Shown: positions 11,029-23,127 of the stretch, piece by piece
Layout of the letters: the number at the start of each line of letters is the position of its first letter
Numbering within the stretch: position 1 is the stretch's first letter
Assembly (NCBI RefSeq): GCF_018143015.1
Contig: NC_054758.1
Location: 22,436,001-22,500,000 of the forward strand
Reading direction: 5' to 3'
DNA from: Lytechinus variegatus
Lineage: Eukaryota > Echinodermata > Echinoidea > Temnopleuroida > Toxopneustidae
Length of the DNA stretch: 64,000 bases
Program-made: the position numbers and the translations under genes
Notes under the pieces: generated by a model
Databases searched by the model: none
Seen by the model: only the letters and a program-made list of their open reading frames with translations
What the model was told of the DNA's origin: nothing

Positions 11029-11662
11029 GAAAAAAAATCATTGCTAAGCATTATCCCTCAGAAATATGTTGTAATGATAAAATAGGGTCATTTAATTTTT
11101 GTCAGAGGGAGAACAACCTACCCCTCTTCAGCATGTTCAGGTAAAGTGGGATGGTATGTATTTGTTTTATCTTATTTGGGTGAGGGTGCGTGTGGATTTG
11201 TGGGTGTGTGTATGCATTCGTTGTCCCCTTCGAAAACTTCACGATACTTGTCAAATTGATAATTCTCATTAGCGTCTTCTATCCTCATACAACAGACCTT
11301 CGAAATTAAATTACAGGCTTGTTTTAGGAGTTTCAGCGCTTGAAGTGTGGTCAAAGTCGCCATGTGCTGGTACCTGATAAGCTGTGTACAGGGACTCGTT
11401 ACTTAAATGACGATTGGGAAGTGACGCCAATATTTCCGTCAATGAGGCCAATACGTTTGTGATATGAGGCCGGGTCGTTTGGTCAGATTAGCAGACATAA
11501 TATAAAACTTTTCTGATCTTCGGAAAAAAGACCTTCAGAGAAAAGTTCTGGTTTGCTTTAGCATATTCGCTATATCTGCTGAAATTTTAGGAATTACCGT
11601 CTCGTTTTCCGAATTCGTTTTTTGCAAGGGTGAGGATAATTATCATTTCCCGAAAATATATT
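11029..11662. other. Intergenic DNA with one unexplained short open frame
   Basis: A 63-codon minus-strand frame (11172-11363) has a non-repetitive composition, including a stretch near KVCCMRIEDANENYQFDKYR. I recognise no family, and no clear splice partner was found. It may be chance or a decayed exon. Confidence 0.3.
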
Positions 11663-11934
11663 TACACTGTAAAAAAAAGGATTGGGTAAAATTTTAACCA
11701 GCACTACGGTAATGTGTCCAACCAATTGAGGGCAGTATTTTACCAAATACGGGAAGCATATTATCCAGTAAGGTTAAAAGATAAGCAACAATTACTTTAG
11801 AATGGGCAAAATTTTCATCACACGTGATTAATACAAATGCCCAAAGAAAAATGTTGGTTGGACACATGGAGCATTTTTCCGGTGAAATTCGCCGGCGAAG
11901 TTTGGCGGCGAAGGGGACAGTATCTAAGAGTGTA
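11663..11934. mobile_element. MITE with CACTGTAAAA / AGAGTG termini
   Basis: Starts TA-CACTGTAAAAAAAA and ends CTAAGAGTG-TA, so the ends form a short inverted repeat with possible TA duplication. The interior has complementary segments around TTGGGTAAAATTTTAACC and GGTTGGACACATGG. No coding capacity. Similar ends recur near 50712, 52120, 54283 and 57400. Confidence 0.5.
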
Positions 11935-14694
11935 TGGAGTTTTGATAATCAATGGAACGAAACTTTCTCAAGACAGGTCTCCTTTTGTTTGCTGCTGAGC
12001 AATACTTGACGAATGGAGGTCATATGTGCCCCGCCTTGACTCTCTAGGTTACCCCCCTCGATAGCAAGGTAACATGTCGAACCCTAGATCTTGGCAATGT
12101 TTTCAATATAAGTTCAACAGATTATTACATGACTCATGTTGCAGGGGAAAATGACAAGGTAGAAATGGCGAAGAGGGAATTGAGAGAGGAGAATATAAAG
12201 TAAAAAGAGGGACTTAAAAATAATCACAGAAAAAACACAGTATGTATTTTCTATTCGTCAGATGAAACCGTTAAATTAGGGGGCTAAATGACTGTTATTT
12301 ACTGTTTTCCGATTCTAAATTGATTTGAGAGAAATATCTTATGATTCAAGTGTTTCTTCCATGTTCCCTCTAACAAATAAAAGATTGAAAGTGGTGAATT
12401 GCATGAAAAATGCATTTTTTTTAATTGTTGAATCATTGCCTATAATGTCATATATCACAATTTTAATCGATTATGGAATTGATAAATTAAAGCTTATGAC
12501 GCTGGCAAAGGCCGTAAATGTCCCATGCCGAAACGTCTAGGGGGGTTAAATATCAACTACAGTTCTACGTTCTCCTCTGCTGTAAATTGTAGATTTTTTT
12601 TTTAAGAATGAAGGATAAATAAAGTCTCGAGTGAGCGTCATCATTTTGATCTGACTCACAATGTATTCATCATATTTCTACAATGTTAATTCTGGTAACG
12701 ATTTTAAAAGAAAAAAAATTGAAAACAAATCTTTTTTTTTCAGGCATGAAGGACATCAAGACATACAGTAAAAGTTATAATCAAGGGTAGGGGATAAACA
12801 TACAAGTACATGTTACATTCTACTATGATCGAAAGATGGTCCTATAAAATTACAAGGGGGTTCAAATCTCAAAACGCCATTTCTTAAAATGAGTAGACAG
12901 TTTGTGATTCTTCCTTGCTAAAAAATATTCTATTTCTTTCTGTTTCTTAACAAAGGATTTAAATTTAACAATATTAGGGAGACTATTATTGAATTTGCAG
13001 ATATAAATATGATATTTCAATAACAACAATATTGAAAACAAATCTTTGTTTTAAAAACAATTTATATATTAGGAAACACAAATAAATCTAGTCTCATTTA
13101 TAGAGGAGTATGAAATGTATTTTGTGTGCTATGGAATACTTGTCTTTGAGGTTGACATTTTATGACCATGGTCAAGATCATGATTATTGTTGTACGTACC
13201 GATTGTTTGATCAATAAAAAGTTTCGAAAGAAAAAAAAATCAATCATTTACCCGCGGTTTGGCACAGTGGAGACACCATACTGCGCATCACGCCTATGAG
13301 TAATACTCGTGAGTAGGTTCAGATTGAAAGACAATAGATTCGCATTGGGACCTGAGATATCATTAGGAATCTTTCGTCGGTTTTCAACGAAATCTATCTT
13401 TAACAGTGACGCAAGGGCGTTGAAAGCTCTAATGACTTACCAATCCAACGCATGCAGAGGAATGCAGACATTGTGTTATTAGAATTTTTGTTCAATTGTC
13501 AATTCCAAAAATTCAATTAAAAATCAAACATTAAGCTCACTCTAAAATGAATTAGTATAAGTATTTTTACGAGGAATCCATATCCGGTGTGTAAAGTAAA
13601 GCAGAGCTTGTGAATAGGACCTCAAAAAATACGTTATGTATAATGCATCTAAGATGATGGAAGGAAGAAATATTTTGAAATGAAATGAATATTTTCAAAT
13701 AAATATCAAATCACACTTTTGAAGAGATGCAAAGCCAATTATGACTTAAGTATAGTAAACTTATTTCCGTTGTAAAAAAATCAACTGCGACAAATGGGTA
13801 ATCGTGATACGATTTTTTGAATATATATTCAAAAAATGACTTCACATTGAACACACAAAAGTTTCATACAAATTTACTTTCAAAAAAGTGAAACTGACTG
13901 TATAAACAAATGAAACTCACTTTTCATCGAGTGAATGTCGGTTCAATTCTTCAAAATATTAATTTTTGCTCGATTCGCTCAAATTTCCACTTCCAGATTG
14001 ATGTCTTACTTTTTAGAATCATCGTTGCAAAAAAGAGAACATAATGCTAGAGAATATAAAGCATTGTATAAAACTACTGTGGATTATTGACTTTTACCAT
14101 GACATTTTTTGTGAATAGCCTACACTTTAAACAGATGAAGAAGCCAATTATAAATTGAATAGGCCCTAAATCAAAAATTAATTCCGTTTAAGAAATATCG
14201 ACTAGGACAAATGGATAATATCTGACTCGTTTTTTTTTTTCGCAGATTTTTTTTAATGACCTTTATCTAGGTTTTTTTTATTTCATTGATATTATTACAA
14301 GCCTCAATTACTATAATATTCATGTCTTGACTAATTTCAAAGTATTTTGCAATCATTCATATTGAAATGAATGAATATTATTCTAACAATTGGGTCAAAG
14401 TAAAGGGGGTACAGTAGTGACATTCGAATGATTAGAGGGTCACAAAATTGTCATCTTTTATGACCTCTTACTTCCCCCACGTGATATACCCTAAATAAAC
14501 CTCATCCTTCCCCTACGAGTCTCCGGAACTTCCTGCCCCGTCTCCGTTATTGAAGATAACCCCATGCCCCCTAAACCAAGCCAAACAACTCCAGTTACTC
14601 ATTTGCAGTTGACATTTAGTGAATTTTCGGCCCAACCTGTCAAATTATACGAAATACGTCAAACGTTTAAGGTGGTTAAGGGGTTATGGTGAAG
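11935..14694. other. Gene-free AT-rich stretch
   Basis: About 2.8 kb with no gene or element that I can name. The part near 12750-13230 ends with ATCAATAAAAAG and an A-run and may be an old retrotransposed sequence, but it has no recognisable protein. Confidence 0.35.
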
Positions 14695-15283
14695 TTAAAG
14701 GGATGGTCCGGGCTGAAAATATCTATATCTTATTACATAGAGTAGAATTCACTGAGCAAAATGCGGAAAATCTCATCAAAATCTGATAACAAATATCTAG
14801 GTTATTGAAGTTTAAAGTTTAGCAATATTTTGTGAAATAAGTCGTCATGAATATTCATTAGGTGGGCTGATAATGTCACATCCCCATTTTCCGTTTTCTT
14901 ATGATATTACATAAAATCATATTTTGTTCATTATTTCATACTTGTGTGAATAATATGTCTCCCTTATATTGAAATAAGTCACTGCAATAGATATCTAATG
15001 CACTAAATCAGTTGTCAATCAAATTTTTCAATTTTTTTGAGGAAAAAATCTGAATAAACCTAATTTCATATAATAGAATACAAAAGAACAAGTGGGGATG
15101 TGACACCACCAGCGCACCTAATGAATATTCATGACGACTGTTTTCACAAAATATTGCTAAACTTTAAAATTCTATAACTCTGTTATTTGTTATCCGATTT
15201 GGATGAAATTTTCGGCATTTTCTCAGTGAATTCTACTCTATTCATGGAGTTATAAATACTTCCATCCCGGACCATCGCATTAA
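14695..15283. mobile_element. Fold-back MITE with TTAA flanks (piggyBac-like), copy B
   Basis: TTAA at 14695-14698 and 15280-15283. The left end AGGGATGGTCCGGG is mirrored by CCCGGACCATCGC at the right. Long inverted arms include TAGAGTAGAATTCACTGAGC versus the complementary CAGTGAATTCTACTCTA, and CATGAATATTCATTAGGTG versus CACCTAATGAATATTCATG. The centre carries GATAATGTCACATCCCC. No coding capacity. Confidence 0.8.
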
Positions 15284-15884
15284 AGCGATGATTGCTCATG
15301 GCTACAAGTGGCACATCAAAGGAAAAATGAGAAAAAATAAATAATTCATTCACGTTTTTTTAACAGATCTCAACTAGATATCACAGAATGACGATTTTTC
15401 CAAAAGAAAATAAATATGTAATAGAAAGATGTCTCAAAAGTGAAGGCAAATCGACATGATTCATTTTGTTTTAATTTCTTTTTGAAATCTTTTGATTTCC
15501 TTTAAAAGATTGCAATGTCAATTTTAAACTAAAAAAATGGCTTATTACCTTCACTTTGACACTCTCCTTGATGATTTTACTGCCAGAAAAATGTCCTAAA
15601 TTTTGACGATGAATTTCCCTTTTTAAATGGGCAGCTTACATCACAGTCTATTCTTAGATTAAGTTGGCTCGCCTCTTTGGCAAAAGTTAGTTTTATGTAT
15701 TTTTAGACACTTTGGCAATTTTCCGCCTTTCCGAAACGAGAGAGAAACAGACTATATTTGGAGTGATCGCCGGCATCCATTATAATGCATGCATCCGTCT
15801 TTATGAAAGTAACCATACCTCTCTGATGTAATTATCAATTGTTAAACTTTTACATTTGCGTGGTAAGATGAATACGAATTCGTA
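15284..15884. other. Intergenic DNA, nothing recognised
   Basis: About 600 bp between a MITE and a SINE. No gene or repeat family seen. Confidence 0.4.
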
Positions 15885-16170
15885 TTCGTTGTGGCCCAGT
15901 GGATAAGTCTTCTGACTTTGAAACAGAGGGTCGTGGGTTCGAATCCAAGCCATGGCGTAATTTCCTTCAGCACGAAATTCATCTTTATTGTGCTGCACTC
16001 GACCCAGGTGAGGTGAATGGGTACCCGGCAGGATCAATTCCTTGAATGCATGAGTGCTGAGAGGCAGCTCGAGCTAAAGCCGGGGGTAATAATGATAATA
16101 ACAACGCGCCTCGGAATAGAATATTTATAAGATAGATGGTGCTATATAAATGACTATTATTATTATTAAT
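15885..16170 (+). mobile_element. tRNA-derived SINE
   Basis: The head has an A-box-like TGGCCCAGTGGATAAG and a B box GGGTTCGAATCC near 15934-15946. The body contains CTCGACCCAGGTGAGGTGAA and GGGTACCCGGCAGGAT, then the tail GCTATATAAATGAC followed by (ATT)n. The same body occurs at 24476-24756 on the other strand. It is not a functional tRNA gene: the anticodon-stem region does not fold properly and the SINE body follows directly. Confidence 0.85.
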
Positions 16171-16724
16171 TCGTGCAGTCGATGTAGTTCTGCAGTGTAT
16201 GACTTTTTTACACTAAACTTCAATTGCCAAAATGTTCTCCTAACGAAAAATTAATAGATTTGGCTTTTTACACATAGAGATGCTGAACACATCAACTTTC
16301 CCTGGTTCAAACTGAACTAAAAACCGCGTCTCCAGAACATCTAGTAATATGTTAAATGATTATCCTGTATATGGGACTAAGGTGTAGATTTGAAGGGCAT
16401 ACATAAATTTTAACAAGGTGGGACTACATATAGCAGAAAGGTCAGAGCATATGTCATATCCTTCCCTTCCTGATTGAAACTTTTTAACCTCACCCTTATC
16501 CTGCTGTGAGAGATATCAGTTGCCAAGTACTTCTATTTTAAGAGATAGGAGGGAGGATGCTACTACTTTATGTTTTTATGCATTTATGATTGAATGTATC
16601 TTTTCTTATCAATTTGCTCTGACAGAATATAGGCCTACGTGATTTCTTGCTTGTTGTTGTTTAATGCGTACCACAGTGTGGAGTTAAATGACTGTATGAA
16701 GTCAGTGTGACCGCAGTGTAAAAC
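16171..16724. other. Intergenic DNA, nothing recognised
   Basis: About 550 bp with no supported feature. Confidence 0.4.
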
Positions 16725-16935
16725 ATACATCGTGTTTACTCAGTGACTCGGCTCGGGGTTCGACACGCGAGCCGTGCTCGACACGGCAAGTTTATTCTGT
16801 GTAAACGCGATGAGTGGGATCCATGAGCCGTGTCGAACTCACCTTTTTGTTTCAGTATAAACGGGATCACATTGCGGTGTTGAGCACGACTCGCGTGGAG
16901 AGCCCCCGAGTCGAGTCACTATGTAAACATGGCAA
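16725..16935. mobile_element. Short fold-back MITE with GTTTAC ends
   Basis: Left end GTTTACTCAGTGACTCGGCT and right end CGAGTCACTATGTAAAC are inverted copies. The interior repeats GAGCCGTGTCGAAC and its complement. About 200 bp, GC-rich compared with its surroundings, no coding capacity. Confidence 0.7.
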
Positions 16936-17329
16936 TAGTGTCACTCACTGGTGTAACAGCTTGTCCTTTCTGGTGTTGGTGCCCAAACCTTAACACTTTT
17001 AAGTGCGCGAATCACCGAGTGAGTCAGAAAAAAATGTCCAATGAGATTGAAGTTACTAAAGCATGAACATTGGTTTATTGATACATGTGTGTCCTGATCA
17101 TGCTGATATAACTATTTTCCCTCTCATTTTTTTATCATTTTCATACGGATCATCGCATGCATGACTGACTACAAGGTAGTCTCCAGACGATGGTATAAAA
17201 TCTCAATTGCGCCATATTGCTGGGAGAAGAATCAAACAAAGTGTGAAAAAGTAATAACTTGTGTGTAGGCAGAAAGTTCGACACCTACCCATTCTTCCAG
17301 ACACAGACATACAACCTCCTCCAAACCCT
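16936..17329. other. Intergenic DNA, nothing recognised
   Basis: Short unassigned stretch between a MITE and the 39-bp minisatellite. Confidence 0.4.
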
Positions 17330-18585
17330 CGCACACATCCCGGACCCACACCCTCTCTCACACACAAGTCACATCACCTCTCCCATACACCCACACACCC
17401 TCACACACACAAGTCACATCACCTCTCCCATACACCCACACACCCTCACACACACAAGTCACATCACCTCTCCCACACACCCACACCCTCTCTCACACAC
17501 AAGTCACATCACCTCTCCCACACACCCTCTCTCACACACAAGTCACATCACCTCTCCCATACACCCACACACCCTCTCTCACACACAAGTCACATCACCT
17601 CTCCCACACACCCTCTCTCACACACAAGTCACATCACCTCTCCCACACACCCTCTCTCACACACAAGTCACATCACCTCTCCCACACACCCTCTCTCACA
17701 CACAAGTCACATCACCTCTCCCACACACCCTCTCTCACACACAAGTCACATCACCTCTCCCATACACCCTCTCTCACACACAAGTCACATCACCTCTCCC
17801 ACACACCCTCTCTCACACACAAGTCACATCACCTCTCCCACACACCCTCTCTCACACACAAGTCACATCACCTCTCCCACACACCCTCTCTCACACACAA
17901 GTCACATCACCTCTCCCACACACCCTCTCTCACACACAAGTCACATCACCTCTCCCACACACCCTCTCTCACACACAAGTCACATCACCTCTCCCATACA
18001 CCCACACACCCTCTCTCACACACAAGTCACATCACCTCTCCCACACACCCACACACCCTCTCTCACACACAAGTCACATCACCTCTCCCACACACCCTCT
18101 CTCACACACAAGTCACATCACCTCTCCCACACACCCACACCCTCTCTCACACACAAGTCACATCACCTCTCCCATACACCCACACACCCTCTCTCACACA
18201 CAAGTCACATCACCTCTCCCATACACCCACACACTCTCACACACACAAGTCACATCACCTCTCCCATACACCCACACACCCTCACACACACAAGTCACAT
18301 CACCTCTCCCACACACCCACACCCTCTCTCACACACAAGTCACATCACCTCTCCCACACACCCTCTCTCACACACAAGTCACATCACCTCTCCCATACAC
18401 CCACACACCCTCACACACACAAGTCACATCACCTCTCCCACACACCCTCTCTCACACACAAGTCACATCACCTCTCCCATACACCCTCTCTCACACACAC
18501 AAGTCACATCACCTCTCCCATACACCCACACACCCTCTCTCACACACAAGTCACATCACCTCTCCCACACCCATCACCAACCACA
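17330..18585. repeat. 39-bp minisatellite, about 30 units
   Basis: The unit combines CTCTCTCACACACAAGTCAC with ATCACCTCTCCCACACACC (39 bp); some units gain about 8 bp (CACCCACA), giving 47-bp variants, and CACACA/CATACA variants alternate. Since 39 is divisible by three, forward frames stay open for up to 507 codons (17259-18782) and read a SHITSP-THPL type repeat. No signal peptide or domain; I treat it as non-coding. Confidence 0.95.
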
Positions 18586-18631
18586 TCTACCCTCATCTTC
18601 ATAAACTTGTGAAGGGATCAACATATCTGGA

Positions 18632-18988
18632 GGAGCCGTGGTGTAGTGGTTCTGACTCTCGCCTTGTAAACAGAGGGTCGTGTGTTCGAATCCCACCGCG
18701 GTCTGGCGTCCTTTGGCAAGGCGTTAATCCACACTTTGCCACTCTCGACCCAGGTGCTAAATGGGTACCCGGTAGGATGTGAAAGTCATTGTAGCTTGTC
18801 CAGTATTGTGTGCGCCTCACAGGCGACTGACTGGAATACTCCCCAGGGAGTGGAGGATGTGCACACATTGTGTGCGGGAATGACTGATTGAATCCGATGA
18901 CCGGGGTAATAATATATCTGTAAAGCGCTTAGAAACGTCGTTCCGATGGATTAAGCGCTATATAAAAGCGGATTATTATTATTATTAT
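18632..18988 (+). mobile_element. tRNA-derived SINE (second subfamily)
   Basis: Head GGAGCCGTGGTGTAGTGG with B box TGTTCGAATCCC near 18683. The body has GGCAAGGCGTTAATCCACAC and CTCGACCCAGGTGCTAAATG, and the tail TAAGCGCTATATAAAAGCGG plus (ATT)n. It shares subfamily-specific sequence with the minus-strand copy at 49648-49998. Its 5' end lies about 50 bp after the 39-bp minisatellite. Confidence 0.85.
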
Positions 18989-20400
18989 CTGCTTCCAAAC
19001 CAGGCATGCAAATTTGAATTTAAAATATGGGACAGTTTGTCAATATTTATCAACAAAGGACAGAACGAATGAGACTTTATGGATATGAGTAAATGTAACA
19101 CTGTTTTATGGGGTCTTTATGAAATTTTCAGGATGTTTTTCCTTATTTTGTTTTCCCCGGTAATTTAATTGAAAGGCAGAAAACTTAACGCTAAGAAACG
19201 TCTGTTTCAATCGCCCTACCAATGTTATATTGTTATCATTATTATTGTTATTATTATTATTATCATTATTGTGTGTGTGTGTGTGAGAGAGTGCGAGAGA
19301 GAGAGAAAGAAAGGTGAGGACTATGAGTGAGTGAGTCTGAATTTGTGGTGGAATGACTTTTTCATACTTTGTTTGATTCTTCAGGGAGATTGTCTCGTAG
19401 AAATAGCACGACGTTGCTATCATTTTGGAAAGTACCAAATAAAAATGACAGAGATGGAAATAGCATAGGTAAAAATGGCAGATGAAAACATACTTCATAT
19501 ATGTCAGTGGATATGCAAATTTCTTACGCACTATGAAGTATGATAAATCATTTTTTCTATTAAAAAAACCGCAGTCATGCCCTTTTGAGATCCCAAGTCA
19601 TGAAACCATATTGATACAGTCACACGAACGAAATTAGTCCAGACAAGAATCGATAATATGCCATTCAAAATAACGCAGTATTTTTGATCGGTCTGGAGTA
19701 AGGTTCATTCGTATGACTACGTCATAGCACAGGAAGCTGCTATACTTTGTCGGGAAATATCCCTCAGCACACATCATAAACCACTGATTTTGACTCACTC
19801 TGAGGCTCGATCATATCGATTATTCATCTTCCCCCCAAAATAGGCGAGATGGAAATAAAATTGGGGATGAAATGACACTACACGACACTGTTCACCAAAA
19901 ATAAAAGTAAAATCGAAATCATTTTATTAATATAAAACAGATAAAAACATATATCAAAACGACCAAATATACAGTCTTTCTATAAACAGTCTATTATAAA
20001 TTTGTATTTTCTAAAATAAGGAACCCAACAAAATGAAAATTCCGAAACCCAGCTTCCAACGAAAATTGTAATATTTGTTTTGTATTATTTGATGAGGTGT
20101 CAATTACCTCAAATCGGTATTTTATCATTTGTTTCTCATGAACACTCTTATTTAGACAATTACCCAGTCAAAGATAGATTAAAAAGGAACACACTGTAAT
20201 TGCGTTGATCGTAAATACATATTTCCCAGAAATGACAAGAAAACTATATTTAAAAAAAACCCGGCAAGATACATGTGCTACTAAAATCAAATTTACAATT
20301 ATTACTTGAGGCGTTGTTTCCTTCAAAAATAAAAAAGAATGACGGAAACAAGACATTACAAAAAAACATAGATAGAAAAGGTACGTAAAGGTAGAAAACT
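18989..20400. other. Intergenic DNA with a small mixed microsatellite
   Basis: No gene seen. An (ATT)n tract followed by (GT)n and (GA)n lies near 19220-19310. This is the 3' flank of the minus-strand lectin gene that ends at 20638. Confidence 0.4.
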
Positions 20401-20401
20401 A

Positions 20402-20407
20402 TTTATT
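20402..20407 (-). terminator. Candidate poly(A) signal of the two-exon lectin gene
   Basis: AATAAA on the minus strand, about 230 bp after the stop at 20638. Another AATAAA lies nearer, at 20527-20532 (about 106 bp after the stop). Either could be used. Confidence 0.4.
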
Positions 20408-20637
20408 TTACAGTGAAGAGATTGGCACAGAATCACTTGTATCATGTTTGCGTTAAGGAATGGCCGGTTTATCAACCCCAAACAGTATATAATTTTTTGA
20501 CCGGTCTTATAAAGTACAAACAGTTTTTTATTTACTGGCTCCCATTCAAGTCCTTCGGAAGGCTTATAGAGTCCATCGGATACGAGGAAAACGGGCCCGG
20601 TGTGTGATGATGAAGAAGATGATGTCCCGCGGTAAAT

Positions 20638-20790
20638 TTATGGTGTTTCTTGGTTGACTAAAAAGGCGGGAGGGGGAGCTTCGCCGCCCATCTCACAGAT
20701 GAACTGTCTCCTCATGTTACAATTCCTTGTTGCCCATCTGTTTTGGAAGGCTACAGTGCACATATTGGGTCCTCGTACGGGATTACCAGC
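20638..20790 (-). CDS. Exon 2 of a two-exon C-type lectin-like gene
   Basis: Encodes the last 50 residues of the protein begun at 25842-25504. The acceptor TTTTATATACAG precedes GCTGGTAATCCC, and the join is phase 0 on both sides. The exon supplies the second half of the CTLD: MCTVAFQNRWATRNC and then RRQFICEM, with the two C-terminal cysteines and a W/N position equivalent to the WND region (here WATRN). A 15-residue tail ends at a TAA. The frame stays open for 22 codons upstream of the acceptor, but that part (NVYYNFHIFYIFYI) is intron-like and includes the splice signal. Confidence 0.8.
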   Translation of the reverse strand, partial: AGNPVRGPNMCTVAFQNRWATRNCNMRRQFICEMGGEAPPPAFLVNQETP

Positions 20791-22516
20791 CTGTATATAA
20801 AAGATATAAAAAATGTGGAAATTGTAATAAACGTTGTATAATAATAGGTTTGCCAATAACGAACATGGGCATGAAAGTCGTTTAATATTAGGCCCAACTG
20901 AGGTTCTTCATCCCGCTCACACAGTTGATGGCAAGGAAGATGCTAAAACATTGCAGGGAAGCCCAATAAGAACGGATGCACGCTATCCTGAAACCAAAAC
21001 TATTAATGCAACTAAGTATAGTATATTTGTATTATATGCAGTTCCGTTTCTTTATGTTAACTATTTTTAAGATAGAAAATGCAACTTACGCATAGAGCCC
21101 ACTTTTATGTGATTCGTGAAGATTGAATATAAAATAAAGCACCGCATTTATTTAAATCAATAAACAATATCAAGTTATCTTTGACATGGATTCACACATA
21201 TATTTGCGTTTCCCAAAAATATGCGCTTTTTTTCATGGATTCGCTTTACAAAAATGTACTAATGATGTTTACAAGGCAAAATAATACAGCTATAAATTAT
21301 TTTTGCTTGTATTGCAAGTTTTAATCAATATTTTGGTTTCTTTAAAGGATTATCAGTATATCATTTCCTGGTTTGGACCTTTATTCCACTGCATATCCTG
21401 ACAGATTAAGAATCTCTCCTTAATCTCTTATCGAAAAAGAAGCGTGACCAAGCAAATGCATTTAACGCAAACCAGGTGTTTTAACTTCAAATAGATTTTC
21501 CTATAACAAATCCTATGATGAGGTAGCAGAAAATATTAAGGGGTTGCATGGTTTTTTTTAACCCTACACATATTGTGATATTTCACATACAAAAGACGTT
21601 GATTGCTATATGGAAAGGAACTTCAAAGCGAAATAAAATGTATGTTATTTTTCTTCATATTTTACAATCGAAGCCGGTGGGAAAAGCTAATCCATCCATT
21701 GGTCATATTGGCAATGGAAATCATGTCTTACTTGACATTCTTGATAGCACGAGAGGGGAAAATTCATGAAACGTCCCTTCACTTTCATCTATCCTTTTTT
21801 TCATTCCCATTTACTTGCCCCTTCCTCACTCCCTTCTCTTTGGTTTCCGACGGATGCCTTACCCCTCCCTGATCAACCGACAGGACTGACGTTATTCCGT
21901 TTGCTATTAATGCCCCGAAATCTTTCAAAGGGGTCTTTCCTTACAAGGTTTACTTTCTAAATCTGACTTTAATAGAGTGAACCGATGTTGTCATGGTGAC
22001 AAACAAACTTCATCCTGTTCTGATCTCCTGCCTCACGTACTTGAAACCCTGGAGATCACGAGTTTGAGGAGGAGTTAACCTTTCGTAAGTCTGGTCCCCG
22101 GTGGTCAGATTAGTAATAGTCAAGAACTTTTTAAAGTTTTAAATATCATATTTCAATATTTTCATGTATTTCCACCCCTTCCAAAATTTTATGTACAATA
22201 AGTGTATGGGTAATAGGTTTCAGCAAATAGTACATTTGATGAATTAATAAACATTAAAGGTATGCTCCGTATTTAATTTAGACTTACAGCAAAGTAACCA
22301 GGGTCTTTATGACATTATTTTATTCAGACATTATTCCCTGAAACGAATGCGCGTAGCACCTGCTCAGCCGAAGCCATGGTGTGAACACTTACAAACTTTC
22401 CATAAATCGAGTGATAAGCGCTTCCTAAGCTATTATAATTATCATTCAAAAACAATTATGTGAAGACAGAGCAAGGGTAGAAGTGTCTTGAAAGCGAATA
22501 ATTATACAGGGGCGTA

Positions 22517-23127
22517 TTAAAGGGGTACTCCGGACTGAAGATATTCATATCTATTTAATAGAGTAGAATTCACAAAGCAAATTGATGAAAATTTCATCAA
22601 AATCGGATAACAAATAACAAAGTTATTGACTATTAAAGATTTGCATTATTCTGGAGAAACAGTTTTTAGGCATGTCTTCATGAATATTCTTTAGGTGGGC
22701 TGATGATGTCACATCAACACTCTCCTTTTTCCTATGTTATTACATCAAATCATAATTGTTTCATTTTTTCATAAATGTGTTATGTGTCTCCATTATGATG
22801 AAATAAGTTGCAGCAAGAAATGACGCACTTAATCGGTTGTCAGTCCAATTATTTTAGTTCTTGGTAGATTAATACACCCTAACCCTAATAAATCCAATTT
22901 CATACAATAAAATACAAAAGAGCAAGTGGGGATATGACATTATCAGCCCACCTAATGAATATTCATGAAGACATGCCTAGAACTGTTTCACCGGAATAAT
23001 GCAAATTTTAAAATTCAGTAATTTTGTCATTTGTTATCCCATTTTGATGAAATTTTCAGCATTTTGCTTTGTGAATTTTACTCTATTTATTGAGATAAAG
23101 AAAGCTTCAGCCCGGGGCATCCCTTTT
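22517..23127. mobile_element. Fold-back MITE with TTAA-type flank (piggyBac-like), copy C
   Basis: Left TTAA at 22517-22520 followed by AGGGGTACTCCGG; the right end CCGGGGCATCCCT is followed by TTTA, a likely mutated TTAA. Arms match copy B (14695-15283): TAGAGTAGAATTCAC, CATGAATATTC, AGGTGGGCTGATGATGTCAC. No coding capacity. Confidence 0.75.

Noticed and set aside
15885-15960. Possible tRNA gene
   Set aside because: A and B boxes are present, but the sequence continues into a SINE body shared with other copies and lacks a convincing cloverleaf and terminator. The same holds for 18632, 24756, 28372 and 49998.
17259-18782. 507-codon open frame on the plus strand (and a 447-codon frame beside it)
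   Set aside because: Both come from the 39-bp minisatellite, whose period is divisible by three. No signal peptide or domain, and the sequence runs into a SINE.
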